Positions 11,874 to 23,066 of a stretch of 64,000 nucleotides of DNA are shown one piece after another. Position numbers and translations under genes: made by a program. The stretch spans positions 62,001 to 126,000 of the forward strand of contig VCJN01000243.1 of the NCBI GenBank assembly GCA_006384855.1. Reading direction: 5' to 3'. The notes under the pieces were generated by a model. The model worked only from the letters and a program-made list of their open reading frames with translations. It made no database searches and had not been told where the DNA came from. The stretch's first letter is position 1, and each line of letters begins with the position of its first letter. This stretch comes from Tetraselmis striata. Lineage: Eukaryota; Chlorophyta; Chlorodendrophyceae; Chlorodendrales; Chlorodendraceae.

Positions 11874-14800
11874 CTCTCCATCCCCCGATGTCCGCCGTCA
11901 CCCAGGTGTCGCTGCGCCTAGGGAGTCCATTGCCTTGTTAAGTGCCAACGCCCGCCTTCCATCTGCAGCTGCCAACTCTCACCGGACGATGCCGACCGGG
12001 GATTCCAATGCAACGGTCTCGACGGAGTCCTCCTCCTCCTCCTATCCCCAGCTGTCCATCCTCCCTGGCTGCAGCCACATGCGCAATCGGCCGCAGCGTT
12101 CTCTGTGTGTCTTCTCGGCTGCCGACATATAAGCCCTCCTCCCCCTTCCTCCCCTTCTCACTGTCTCCCTCCCTCTCCCCTCCCACTCTCCCCGCTCCCC
12201 CTCTCCCTCTCACCTCCCCCTCCCCCTCTCCCTCCCTCCCTCCCTCTCTCTCTCTCTCTCTCTTTTGTCGTCTTGGGAATCAAATGCAGATGTCTTCACG
12301 GCGTAATGGATGCACCCCACCTTCGCCCCTCAGCCCCCCAGTTGTCTACTCTCACGCGCCCCCGCCAGCCAGCCACTGCTGCCAACATGTTATCCCCCCC
12401 CCCCCCCCCCCCCTCCTCTTCTCCTGCTGGCGCCCTAACCTTGCCGGACGTGCGCAGGTGTGGGTGTGGATGTACCTGGCGCAGCACCATGACCGGTTAC
12501 GAAACACCGAGCAGTACGCGCCGCCCTCCGCCCGCCCGCCGAACAATGCCCCCCCCCCCCCCCCCCCCCTCCAGGAGCACGTCGCGACTGCCTGTCCGTG
12601 CCCCGCCTCCCCAGCGCACGCGACCCTGCTGATGTGCCGTCTGACCTGCCGCCGGCCTCGCCTGCAGGGCGCTGGCGTACGCTGAGAAGGTCGTGGAGGC
12701 TGCGCCAACGCTGATCGAGGGCCACTCTGTGCGCTCCAAGGTGCCCCCCTCCTCACTCCCCACCTCTCTGGTTGTCTCGCCCCCTTGAAGGTTTGAAGGT
12801 CAAATTATGTGCGCCTTTCATCCCCTGGATGTTCATTGCCTGAATCCGGACGAAAGGTACGACTACAATGTGTGCCGTATGCCTCTGGGGAGAGGCTTTT
12901 TGCAGCCAGCGCCACGATAGACAATGGCCGTCCACAATACACAATAGCTTACCGTGAACGGCATCCGGCGCTGTCCTGTGCCGCCCCCTGACGACCCTTC
13001 CCCCCCCCCCCCCCTCCCCCCCTCCCCCCCCCCTCCTCCTCTCTCTCTCCCCCCATTTGTTTGTCAGATCTTGAAGCACGCGGGCGACGTGGACGGCGCC
13101 GCCGCCGCCGCGGAGGCGGCGCGCAAGATGGACCTCGCCGACCGCTACCTCAACAGCACCTGCGCCAAGGCGCTCTTCCGGGCCGGCCAGATTGAGGCGG
13201 CGGAGAAGACGGCCGCGCTGTTCACCAAGGACAATGACCAGGTGCACCCCCCCCCCCCCCCCCCCCCCCCTCCCCCCCCCCCCCCCCGCCCCCCTCCCCT
13301 CCTTGCGGCCGGCAAAGCACCGGGTGTACACAAGCAGGATACAGTTTCTTGCTCCACGTGTACTCAGCACTCTGTTGGGCCCCTTTAAATATACTTGATG
13401 ACAGTGGAAAGCTACGCCCGCTAATGAACAGGACAGCTGAATACAAAATATACATTTACATACACTGCATGCACATACATATCCATACGCTTGCGGCTGA
13501 AATGATAAGAATAAATGTCGCCTCGCCACTCACCTGAGTAGGAATATGTATGTCAGCGCCAGCCCATTGCGGCATGGCGTCGATTCACCGCTGACTCTTC
13601 TCTCCTTGCCTTGCCCCCCCCCCCCCTGTGCCATGCAGGTCAACAGCTTGTTCGACATGCAGTGCATGTGGTACGAGGTGGAGTGCGCCCGGGCGCACGT
13701 GAAGGCCAAGAGCCACGGCAAGGCGCTGAAGAACTTCCTGGCGGTGGTGAACCACTTTGCGGACTTCATCGAGGACCAGTTCGACTTCCACAGGTGCCCC
13801 CCCCTGCCTGACATGAAGTCTGCTGTGCGACAGTGTCACAGTTTGGCAAGCTACAACTCGACCCGCCAAGGGGGCCGGTGCCTTGCAGCTGCTGACTGGC
13901 CGGTGGCCCATCGATGCGCAGCTACTGCGTGCGGAAGATGACGCTGCGCGCTTACGTCAACCTGCTGGCCCTGGAGGACCGCATCATGTCCAACGTCTTC
14001 TACTCCAAGGCGGCCATCGGCGCGGTGGCGGTCTACCTTGCGCTGCACGACAGGCCCGACACCTCGGTGAAGGACGCACAGGACGAGGAGGCGCTGATGG
14101 CTGCGATGGACCCCGCGGAGCGCAAGAGGTACAAAGCGAAGAAGCGGAAGGAGGAGGCGCGCCGGCGCAAGGCGGAGGAGGAGGAGGCGGCGGCGGCCGC
14201 GGCGGCGGCGGCCAAGGAGAAGGCGGAGAAGGGCAAGAAGGGCGCCGCTGTGAAGGAGAAGGACCCCGACCCTGCGGGCAAGGAGCTCGCGGCGACAAAG
14301 GACCCGCTGGGCGAGGCCACCAAGCTGGTGGTGGAGCTCAAGGTGCGCTCCGTGCAGGGGGGCGCTGACGCCGCCGCTCTCCCTCGCCCCCCCCCCCCTC
14401 TTCCCCTCAACCCCGTCATTCCACCTCCATGCGACCCCACAGTGACACACGTTCCCAGCTTGGGTGAGCGTGTTATATCTCGGCATTGGCTAGAAGCTGT
14501 GTCCGGAACCATTGGTCGGTGGTCATGCATTCTGCGGACAGCCGGGCTCCATCACGCCTGCACCAACACCGCAGTCACATACGGCTGCCGGCGCGCGGGA
14601 GAGAACCAGTGACATGCGCCTCCAATTTGGGTGGCATGCCCGCTTCAGGAACATTCACGATAGGCCCGCTATGGTAGCGTTCGATAATGTTACCCCTGAC
14701 AGCTACCACTGGGGCCTGTTCTTATTCGCAGTGTTCTGATTGCCACCCGTAGATCGCATGGCGCGGTATTGCAGCTGCGCCGTAAAACTCGTACCTGTGT

Positions 14801-16347
14801 CTGCGGCACCATGTCGGGACTGAGGCGGACCATTTTGGGGATTCGTAAGATAGAATGGCGGACGGCGCGCTGTGCTCCCAATGGTCGTAGTGCCGACATG
14901 GGCAGAGTGGGGCTGCGCGCACCGCCCAAATCGGCGGCACTTTGAGCTGACACGTTTCAAAGCGGAGAGGGGGGGGGGGGGGGTGAGCCCCTCGCTGTCC
15001 CTGTCGCTGGAGCCCCTCGCTGAGGCTGCGCGTTGCCCGGCCGCAGAAACACGCCGCCGACAAGATGGAGACCCACAAGGCGGCGTTTGAGGTGTACCTG
15101 CGCAAGGGGCGGCTGCTGCTGGCGCTGCAGGCGGTGAAGGCCGCGCGTAAAGTCGGCGGCGCCGAGCACCCCGACGCCTTCTGCATGCTGGTCCGGATGG
15201 TGGACGCGGTGGCCCGCGTTCCCGACCAGGGGTGAGCCCCCCCCCCCCCCCCCCCCCGTTTCCGATGACACTCCCATCCAGTCTTGTCGGATCCCGCCTG
15301 AGTAACGCTCGCGCTCCGTGCTGCATGGCGGCGGGCGGCGGCGGTGATGTCCCCTGTGCCGTAGATGCGGTAGTGCGGCCGCCGACTGACTGGGTTGGCC
15401 GGACCTCGTGGCGCAGGAGCGAGGGCGCGCCGTCCCCGGTGGTCCACGCGGTCATCGGCGAGGAGGTGCAGGAGCTGCTGGGCGGCCAGGAGCTGGCCGC
15501 CTACGTGGCGGGCTGGGTCGAGGCGGCGGAGCGCAGCGAGTCGATGCCGACGCGCGCGGCCGCGGCGGAGATGAGCGCCATGGTCGCGCCCAGCGGCAAG
15601 GCCAAGGCCGTCAAGCTCCTGGCGGAGCAGCCGGTACGGCGACCCCATGCTGCCGCCACTGCCTCGGAGAGCCCTGCCAGTGCTCTATGGGAGTTCATGA
15701 ACACACACGTGCACAGCGTCAGTCCGTATGGATGTGTACGTATATCTGTGTCTTGCTCAGCTTGCAAACTATTCGACGTGATCCGGTGCGTCTTGGTGGT
15801 ACTGTTCCCATTGTAGATCAGCGGCATGCGCCACTCCATGATGGGTATCATTTTTTTCGCCCCGGGTCTCGTGTTGTGGTAGTTTAGAAATGACTACTGC
15901 TATGCCTGTGCTGTACATGCGAGTAAGCTATGCGCACAAGTATATGTACGTACACGGGTGCCCGCGGGTAATAGTAGGAACACTGTGAATGCGAAGCTGC
16001 GCTCCCTGTCAAAGGTCATATCCGGACAAAGTGTCAGCACCCGTATGCACTCGTATCTGTGGATGTATTTGTATGTTATTGAGTGCGGCGCTGAGCCATG
16101 TACTGAGACACCCCCATCCCCTGGCTGCCCGCTCCCTGTGGCACAGATCCCGCCCTCGGCGACGCACCAGGACTGCGTCCACTGCCATGGCCTCCTGGCC
16201 ACCACCTTGGCTGATGAGGCAGCGGCCGCCAAGTTCATGGCCGCCTGCGCGTCCCGCTTCCCGTGGTCGGCGCACTTTGGGGGCGCCAAGCGGCAGGCTG
16301 TGGACCTTGTCGAGCTGACCAAGTCTGTGAAAGAACTCAAAGTATAG
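8795..16347 (+). CDS. NAA15: NAA15, auxiliary (ribosome-anchoring) subunit of N-terminal acetyltransferase A
   Basis: NAA15 is the TPR-repeat scaffold that holds the catalytic NAA10 subunit at the ribosome exit tunnel, where NatA acetylates nascent N termini. Thirteen exons: 8795-9337, 9462-9524, 9774-9934, 10262-10448, 11310-11531, 12458-12513, 12668-12740, 13068-13241, 13639-13793, 13922-14342, 15047-15231, 15417-15633, 16147-16347. Phases agree throughout and give 885 aa, close to the 866 aa of human NAA15. Exon 1 has the highly conserved [26 protein letters not shown] and [15 protein letters not shown]. Later landmarks are [17 protein letters not shown] and a Lys/Glu/Ala-rich segment (codons about 580-640) equivalent to the charged region of the family. 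Intron 4 uses a GC donor (10449); all other introns start with GT. An in-frame ATG at 8759 would add 12 residues; 8795 was preferred because its context has G at +4 and the N terminus is nearer family length. Confidence 0.96.
9525..9773 (+). other. NAA15: Example intron with C and G homopolymers
   Basis: NAA15 intron 2. The GT donor is followed within a few bases by a C run of about 20 (about 9528-9549), and a G run of about 20 lies at about 9679-9698. The same pattern of a C tract just after the donor recurs in the NAA15 introns starting at 9338, 10449, 13242 and 15232, and in the reverse-strand genes here. Confidence 0.8.
11599..11629. repeat. Poly-G tract in NAA15 intron 5
   Basis: A nearly uninterrupted G run of about 30 bases. 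It is among the longest homopolymers in the window and a likely site of sequencing or assembly length error. Confidence 0.8.
11785..11870. repeat. (CT)n followed by (CA)n microsatellite
   Basis: Dinucleotide repeats within NAA15 intron 5: CT runs at about 11785-11828 and about 19 CA units at about 11830-11868. A further CT/CCCT tract lies at about 12160-12263 in the same intron. Confidence 0.85.
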
Positions 16348-16368
16348 CGGCGGCGCGCTCTATAGGAC

Positions 16369-16373
16369 TGTAA
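16369..16373 (+). promoter_or_regulatory. TGTAA, candidate NAA15 polyadenylation signal
   Basis: TGTAA is the usual polyadenylation signal of chlorophycean algae. One copy lies 22 bases after the NAA15 stop and another at 16462-16466. Which is used cannot be told; a 22-base 3' UTR would be short, so the second may be the functional one. Confidence 0.35.
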
Positions 16374-17734
16374 TCCATTACAACATGTCCCTGCAACTAC
16401 AGCATTTACCACTGCCCTGGGGAGGCAGGCTGCCAGGGCAGCGCTCCTTTGACGGACGTACTGTAAGCTGCCGTCGTTCTCTGCCGTACAAGATGCGCCT
16501 GGCGGGTGCTGTCATTCTGCGGGGTGGCAACAGCTACCGTTTTGCTTTGTCAAAGCATGGGAGTCTTTTGCAACATCGGGTGTACGGGGTACTAGAATGT
16601 GGAATATACTCACGGAGAAATGGGCAGTGCTCTAATATAGGTTGATACCATATACTGTACCACAGACGACGGGTGGGGGTATATATTTTATATGAATACG
16701 TGTATTTTACGTTACAATATTTTCATATGATATATTTATCATTAAAGGGTGGGGTTTGCGCGTGTCATTTGGCATTTTATTGTCACGTCTTTATTGTCCA
16801 GCACCTGACCGATTACCACGGAGGTATCCGACATTTCGACAGCGCGGCATCTGTCTTCATCGGATCACATCGGCATCGGATGGATTGTGTTCCCAAGATC
16901 GGTACAGGGTTGAACCAGGCCAGGTTGCTGGCAAGATACTTGTAGTTTAAATGATCTAAGCCAGCTAATGGTAGTAGCTCTGGCGGATCATGCTCAAGCT
17001 GGCGTAAGTGTTGGGAAAGCATTTCCATAGCAGGCACATACATTGAGACACGTGCCATGATGCCTCATGCATGTCTAGTGAAATTCGTGTGACATTCGTT
17101 GTGACTACGAGCCGTAGTACGTAGTCCCTAAACACCCGACCGTGCTGCTATCAGACCGAACCGTAGCAGCTGTAAATCGCCAATATTTGCGGCTGAAGAT
17201 TTGCGGCCGGCCGCAAATATGCCCATATTATCGGCTGACAAAAATCGGGGTCCGCTAGACGGAAATCTAATTGGTACTTACCGCTTCATATATATGTCCT
17301 GCTCAATGTACACACCATTCGCAAATCTCCACTAGGCGGACGACGCCCGTAGTAGCGCTAATTATGGACCGGCCAGGTAGATTTTCATTCCGCTGAGGCT
17401 CTGAAATGACACTGGTCTGTCCGTCTCTCATCTGTCGTTCCTCCGCCAGCTTACCGCCACCCGCGAGCGGGGCGGACGGCCGCCCTCGATAGGTCGCGGA
17501 GTCGGTGGCGGAGGTGCTGAAGGCGCAACAGCCGGCGCTGGCGGAGCTGCGCGCCATCCAGAACGACCACAACGGGGCTCCCGCGCAACAGCAATGGCGG
17601 CAGCGACGGGGATAGGCGCTTGCGCTTGGAGCTGGCGTGCGAGGTGGCGCCTCTGGTGAAGGGCGTGCAAGACGTGACGGAGCATGTGAGTGATAGCCCC
17701 CCCACCCCACCCCCCTCCTCTCGATGGTCTGCTT
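16374..17734. other. Intergenic region downstream of NAA15
   Basis: Contains an AT-rich patch (about 16675-16745) and no supported gene. At 17494-17690 the plus strand reads as a short helical, Ala/Gln-rich stretch interrupted by a stop. It was not recognised and is probably debris. Confidence 0.4.
17199..17218. repeat. Perfect 20-bp palindrome
   Basis: ATTTGCGGCC followed directly by its complement. A further half-copy (ATATTTGCGGC) lies 10-20 bases upstream, so the sequence can fold into alternative hairpins. No function is apparent. Confidence 0.7.
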
Positions 17735-18080
17735 CGTCGCCGACTTCGGAGATGTGGCGACAACGGCGGCGAAATTATGTTTTTTGAAGGGCGGCATGGC
17801 CGCGTGCATCGCGCGCTCTCCGCTGAAACATGCGGCGCTACGAACACTTGAAGTGCTTATTCAGCGCCTACCGACAGCTGTTGCGACAGCTGTACCACTT
17901 GGAGAAGCGTTGCCCTCCAACGGGCAACAAACCGCAGTAGCGACGGAGGAGGAAGATCATGCGACACTAGGTCACGGTGTAGTGGGCCCCCAGGGTCTAG
18001 GAACCTCATCGGCTATCCCGTTACAAATAGTTAGGACGTCTGCAAGATCCGGCTCAGTTCCGGCGTTTTTAATCGCTCAT
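17735..18080 (+). repeat. Dispersed repeat family C, copy 1
   Basis: Similar over about 330 bases to 40631-40975, in the same orientation. Shared blocks include GGAGAAGCGTTG(C/T)CCTCCAACGGG, CGACGGAGGAGGAAGATCA and GATCCGGCTCAGTT. Neither copy keeps a common reading frame, so it is probably a noncoding transposon end or a small nonautonomous element. Confidence 0.7.
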
Positions 18081-19240
18081 ACACCGACAGGACTCCCGTC
18101 TCGTCTCTACCGCTCTTACACTGCCCATCACACCGGCCCGGCTGTATCATGGCTTCCAGCCCAAGCCGCCCGGAAAGGGCTGAGGGGCACGCTCACCTTA
18201 GAACCCCGGCAGCGTTTGTGGCCGAGCTGCATTGTGTGAGAAAGGAAGAACACTCCACGATGGATTGGTCGCGCCGCCTGATGAGCGTTGCCGAAGTGCA
18301 CAAGGATCTATTTGTGGGCAACAAGGACGGCGGCAACGCCGAGCCGACTATGCCGGCACGCCACCTCGCGGCCGAGAGCAACAAATAGCGCCGAACTCAT
18401 CCGACCATACACGCTATGTGTGGGCGCTCTACGGCAACCTTTTGGTGCGTGTTTCGGGCCGCAACGGCGCATGCTGCCAGCTCCTTGCGGCGCACAGCAG
18501 AAGGCTAGCAAGCGTTCTCGTTACCCTCACGCGCCGGCAACTGGTAATGCGCCGCACTGCGGGAACCACAAGTCCCGCAGTCTACAGATTGTGGCAAGGG
18601 ACGAGCACGGGCGGACGGTCCCCCGGCCGGTGGCGGTCCTCTGCATTTGCGCCAAGACACCGGAGGAGCACTTGGAGGTCGATTCCTATACCCGCACGAG
18701 GTGGGGCGGAGCGAGTATTGCGCTTGAGCCACACTTCTCGCTGCGACCACACTAGCGGCATGAGGGTGCGATGAGTGGGCATGCGACTGTCGCGGTTCGG
18801 ATCTGACCCCGGGCGGGTCCGGCTACGCCGGGGTTGTGTGATATTGACATTTCACCGTCCTCTTCCGTGTCGCACGAGGACATGGCTCGGCTTATTCACA
18901 ATGCGAATGTTTGCCGACGGCGCTTTAAGGCGTGTAGTATCGACACCCATAGGCACTATGTTGAGTTAGGTACAAGGGGGGATGACATGCAGCTACTGAT
19001 CGTAGGAGTGGGCAATATATATGGTTTGAAGTACAGCAACCCGGGAAATTGGACTCCGAGTACGATATTCACCATCCCGGGATGCGGGTAACCGTCGATG
19101 CCCTACTAGCATCGGAACACGTCCCCGCGGAATTGAAGGAGGCGCTGCTGCAATATGGCTACGCACATCAGTACTTCTCACTTTCCCGCTGGCCCTGAAC
19201 GCCGGGCGAAATACTGCTAATGTACTGAATCCGGGCGAGC
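18081..19240. other. Unrecognised sequence, probably element debris
   Basis: Overlapping open frames at 18232-18774 and 18288-18755, and a shorter frame at 18834-19091, compete without one being clearly better. None resembles a known domain. The position between repeat family C and a LINE suggests old mobile-element sequence. Confidence 0.3.
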
Positions 19241-19257
19241 CGGCGCGCCTACTGGTA

Positions 19258-19282
19258 CTGGTGTGAATTACAAAAAGGGCAG
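19258..19282 (+). repeat. Short repeat family D, copy 1
   Basis: Contains GTGTGAATTACAAAAAGGGC. The same box is found at about 41398-41417 and 48581-48600, and related boxes with GAATTACAC(C/G)GGGC flank the DIRS/PAT-like element at 61.8-64 kb. It may be the end of a tyrosine-recombinase retrotransposon family. Confidence 0.5.
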
Positions 19283-19317
19283 TTCCCCAGAATTAGAAAA
19301 TCAACACAGCAAGCCGC

Positions 19318-20853
19318 CTAAAAGCGGCCCGCATCCCGCATAAGGCGGGATGGATGAGTGATGCGCACACGGTTCAGAGTCCGGGCCACGCGAGCACGTG
19401 TGTGTGTAGGTGATCCTCGGACGTGCTGTGCAGCTTCAGCAACGGGATGGGAGACGAATCTGCGCCGTCTGATGAGGCAGCGAGCACGCTCTCGAGCGGC
19501 CACCAAGCTCAGGACCCCGAGGAAATCTCTTGCGAGCAAGGCCTCCTGGTGAGCCCGGGTGATGCACCGAGTGCCCCGCGATGAGAGGGCACCCCGGTCC
19601 GCAGCCAAGCGTGCGATACCACGCACTGTGCGGTGCACCCCCTTGCTCACCTCACCCACTGTGCCGAAGACCATGCCCGTGTACTCCGACATATCCAGGA
19701 TGTCTCGAAGAGGACCCTTCTGTCCGGGCTCCGTGTTGTGCCACGCCGCGTCCCGCGCAGCCAACCCCCGTTGTATGTCGCCCAACAGGGAGCGCTCAAA
19801 CCGATCCACAGCTGTGGCCCGGGGCACTGAAGTGTACTTGACCCCGTACCGCATAGTCTTGAACTCCAACAGCGTGGACTTCAAGCTCCGGGGATCATAG
19901 CTCCCGGTCACGACGTTGAACGCCGGGAGGGAGAGCTCTGCGTCCGGCACTAGGTCCTTGAGTTCATCCCGGGGTACGGTATTGCCGAGAGGCGCTGCCT
20001 GCTGGAACAAGTCATCCACCTCCCGCCGTACCGCGATACCTAGGTCGTGAACACAGTGATCGCGGAAGGCATCTGCGATAGCGTCGTGCTGTACACGCCA
20101 GTGAGCGTCTCCAGGCGCCGGGAGGTTCATGAGCGCGTCGCCGTATAGATCAACAATGACGGGGTTGTGCTCCGTCGAGGGCAGAATAATCTGGCACCCA
20201 ACCACCGGGGCCAAGCACGGGCTAGGCAGAAAGAAGTACCCGGCAGCGACCTCCCGCAGCTCATGCGGAGTCATGGCTGTCCGCGCGGTGGGGATGGCCA
20301 CTGTCCACATGCCTGACGCCGCGTCGAGCTGGTTGAACAAGATCCGTTCCCTACATGTGGCAGGGAGAGCGCACACCTCATTTCGAAGCCGAGAGTTGTT
20401 GGCCTGGTCTAGAAATGCCGTCAGCTCCTTTTGCGAGCCCGACGCAGCCTCCACTTCCCGCTCCATTTGGCGTGCATCTGCGTCGCCGAGATGGCCAGCA
20501 GTAGCCGCTTGGAGGCGGCCCCACGCCTCGCGCATCTCCGCGGCGTAGCTGTCCGACCCATGAGCATTGTTGAGGAAGTGGTCATACTGGCGGGCGGAAG
20601 AATTTGCGTTGAAGCTGCCTCGGCCAAGTACGGACCCGAGCTGTGGGTCGAAGAAACCAGGGGTGGGGGTGTTGGTGCCGGAGTTCCTAGTCAGGAACCT
20701 TGGGAGGATGGCGTTCATGCAGCCGATGAAGGCGGCATCACGAACGGTAGCCATGCGGCGGATGCCAGCTCCCTTCAATCGAGTGGGGAGGTGAAGCCTG
20801 CTGCGCGCCCTGGCCACTGCATCCTCGCTCAAGGTAGCCACCTCCGCTGCCAT
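19318..20853 (-). CDS. LINE C-terminal part with putative restriction-like endonuclease
   Basis: 511-codon frame starting at ATG 20853, overlapping the end of the reverse-transcriptase frame by 25 bases in another frame. It opens with LPTRLKGAGIRRMATVRDAAFIG, the usual thumb/connector sequence after LINE reverse transcriptases, so it is the continuation of the upstream protein. In the middle, GDAHWRVQHDAIADAFRDH followed by PDAEL and then LLEFKTMRYG has the layout of a PD-(D/E)xK nuclease core (H, D, ExK), the type that nicks target DNA in restriction-like-endonuclease LINEs. The nuclease call is an inference from motif order. Confidence 0.65.
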   Translation of the reverse strand: MAAEVATLSEDAVARARSRLHLPTRLKGAGIRRMATVRDAAFIGCMNAILPRFLTRNSGTNTPTPGFFDPQLGSVLGRGSFNANSSARQYDHFLNNAHGSDSYAAEMREAWGRLQAATAGHLGDADARQMEREVEAASGSQKELTAFLDQANNSRLRNEVCALPATCRERILFNQLDAASGMWTVAIPTARTAMTPHELREVAAGYFFLPSPCLAPVVGCQIILPSTEHNPVIVDLYGDALMNLPAPGDAHWRVQHDAIADAFRDHCVHDLGIAVRREVDDLFQQAAPLGNTVPRDELKDLVPDAELSLPAFNVVTGSYDPRSLKSTLLEFKTMRYGVKYTSVPRATAVDRFERSLLGDIQRGLAARDAAWHNTEPGQKGPLRDILDMSEYTGMVFGTVGEVSKGVHRTVRGIARLAADRGALSSRGTRCITRAHQEALLARDFLGVLSLVAARERARCLIRRRRFVSHPVAEAAQHVRGSPTHTRARVARTLNRVRITHPSRLMRDAGRF

Positions 20854-23066
20854 GGGGTCGGGTCGTGCAAAAGCTCCGCCAAGAAATCGGTGACCACCGG
20901 ATTGGTGTCGGTGCCGTACGTGGAGGGATCAAAAGAGACCCCTAGCACCCGTTCGACCGCCGCGAGGATGGTGGCATCCATCGCCTCCGCAAAGGCCTCC
21001 ACCTCGGACGGAAGACAATTGCGGAGCCAATACCCCAACTTGTGTTGCATGCAATGCTTGAGCAGGGCCCATGCGTGGTGATGCAAGGCGTGGGTGTACC
21101 GACGGCTGGGCTTGGCAGACAGAAGCTTGCTCAGGCTAGCGTCCACCTCCTCTCGTAGCTCCTCCGCCTTGCCGCGCATGTACGCCTGCACATACTCTGG
21201 CGATCCGAGCGGCACGTTCAGGACCGCGATGCCGTGATGGCCATCTAGCTCTGGCCACTCGATGTCGGCCGGAGCCTCACGCCGCGCCGCCTCCATGTCT
21301 GCGCTGTACGCCTGCATCTTGTCGAAGCGCACCTCAAGCCCCACGGACGCCTTGATGGACGTGCGGAAGGCGTGAAGAGCCGGCCAAACGTGCTCCGGAA
21401 GGCCCACCAAAATTCCATCGTCGGCGTTGAAGCGCGCCGCCCCGTCATTGACCTCCAACGTGGTATCGCACTGCTGCACCTCGGGGTGAATCGCGACGCA
21501 AAAGGAAGTCGTGGCCAAAGGTGCGCCATGTTGCACGCCGTCCTCCGACCGCAGAGGGGCGGACCGGTCGTCCACGACCAGATACGAGTCCGTGGAGAGG
21601 GAGGCTAGGAGCGCAGGGATGACAGGGTGTAGTGGAGAGCAATCGATGTGGCGCTGGATGATGGTGCGGCGCCATGCTTCGTTGTAAGCGTTGCGAAGGT
21701 CTGTGTGGACGATGACGGCACGTGGGCCAAGCTTCTCGGCGATGAGCCGGACGCCGTGGATGAGCACAGAGTCGCCCGCGGGAATGCCAACGCCGAGCTG
21801 AGATGGAGCGAGCACCGACACGTATGCCTCCTTCATGTTGTCAACCACTGCCCGCTCCGCTGCGCGCCGCTCCGCCTCCCCGACTGCCACAGGCCGCACG
21901 TCCGGGGCCCTCCCCTCGCCTAGCTTCTTGACGGGTGCCACGAGCCTAGCAGAGGCGAAGAGCCGGTTGAACCACCCGGGCAGGCGACCTTGGAGGTACA
22001 TGGAGGCAACCTCCGACATGGCGCGGACATCCGCGGGCCCGGACGCCGGGGCGTATTCGCCCACTAAGCAGCGGAGATACTCGTTGCGCATGCCTGAGGG
22101 CCCCGCCGCCACGTGCTGCTTGAGTTGCTGGTACGGCACGCGCATGTCCACCGTCAGGGCGGCCTCGTCCACCGGAATGTCATTCGCGGCGTCTGGGATC
22201 GGGTGGCTACGGGACGGGTGCTTGTCGCGCAGCTGGGCGAGGATAGCAGGATCGGACAAGTCGCCCATACCCTTAGAAGATAGTCGGCCCGCCGCTCGGG
22301 AGAGCTCTCCGTCCTCCACCAACGCCACAACGGTGTCCGCGGTGCCCACGAGCAGCGCCGCAAAGAGATCGGCGTCCGTCCGACGCTGGCGGGCATGTCC
22401 GGCGTAGAACGCCTCAGTGCGCGCGTCGTCCCATGAGCGCACGAGTTCGGTCATGCGCCTCTCCGCGAAAGCGCGGAAGCGCCACGCCAAGGCTTGTAGC
22501 CGCCGCCGTCCGCCTCGGCTCGGGGCCCTAAGCAACAATTGTGGCAACAGGTACTTCCACTTAAGCGCCCTATCCAACACCACGGGGTCATTGGCCTCCA
22601 TCGCTGCCACCACCCGCTCATTCACGCAGCGTTGTGCCTCTGCCCACGCTTCTTGAAAGTCAATCGGCACCGCCGTCTCCATGGACATCTCCGCCGGCAT
22701 GTGCACCATGTCCACGTCGGAGAGGTGGTCCACCGCGCTCCACCCCACCCCGTCGCCGGCTGGAGATGGGCGAGTAGGGGGGGGCGGATACCGAGCCCGT
22801 GAGGCCTGGCTACCGGGGTGGCCGGCCGGTGCACCCACCTCTGGCGGCGTGGGGGCAACAACCGGGGGCGCTGCGACGCCCCGGAACGCAGCGACGGACG
22901 GCAGTGCGGGCGACGGCAGCACCGACGATTGTCCAGCTCCACCGGCGCGGCGCGCCCCCCGACGGCGGTGCCGCTCGGCCAACACGGCGCGCGCCTTGGC
23001 TAGCCACGCGGCGGCGACCTCGGTGAAAGCCAACACATCGGCCGGGTGGTGCCTGACGCGGGCGGG
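20829..23066 (-). CDS. LINE reverse transcriptase (ORF2, N-terminal part)
   Basis: Open frame of 745 codons from the TAG at 23067 to TGA at 20829; a GTG at 23036 and internal ATGs exist, so the true start is unclear. Reverse transcriptase signatures are AAGPSGMRNEYLR (fingers), RPVAVGEAERR, AVIVHTDLRNAYNEAWRR (the first catalytic Asp), GVQHGAPLA, and FNADDGILVG at about 21428-21399, where ADD is the catalytic pair. This order is typical of non-LTR reverse transcriptases and copies element RNA at the nicked target. The same frame continues upstream of the TAG, so the protein was probably once longer. Confidence 0.85.
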   Translation of the reverse strand, partial: PARVRHHPADVLAFTEVAAAWLAKARAVLAERHRRRGARRAGGAGQSSVLPSPALPSVAAFRGVAAPPVVAPTPPEVGAPAGHPGSQASRARYPPPPTRPSPAGDGVGWSAVDHLSDVDMVHMPAEMSMETAVPIDFQEAWAEAQRCVNERVVAAMEANDPVVLDRALKWKYLLPQLLLRAPSRGGRRRLQALAWRFRAFAERRMTELVRSWDDARTEAFYAGHARQRRTDADLFAALLVGTADTVVALVEDGELSRAAGRLSSKGMGDLSDPAILAQLRDKHPSRSHPIPDAANDIPVDEAALTVDMRVPYQQLKQHVAAGPSGMRNEYLRCLVGEYAPASGPADVRAMSEVASMYLQGRLPGWFNRLFASARLVAPVKKLGEGRAPDVRPVAVGEAERRAAERAVVDNMKEAYVSVLAPSQLGVGIPAGDSVLIHGVRLIAEKLGPRAVIVHTDLRNAYNEAWRRTIIQRHIDCSPLHPVIPALLASLSTDSYLVVDDRSAPLRSEDGVQHGAPLATTSFCVAIHPEVQQCDTTLEVNDGAARFNADDGILVGLPEHVWPALHAFRTSIKASVGLEVRFDKMQAYSADMEAARREAPADIEWPELDGHHGIAVLNVPLGSPEYVQAYMRGKAEELREEVDASLSKLLSAKPSRRYTHALHHHAWALLKHCMQHKLGYWLRNCLPSEVEAFAEAMDATILAAVERVLGVSFDPSTYGTDTNPVVTDFLAELLHDPTPWQRRWLP

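Noticed and set aside
10229-12763. Many long Pro-, Gly- or His/Thr-rich frames on both strands
   Set aside because: They are translations of C/G homopolymers and CT/CA microsatellites inside NAA15 introns.
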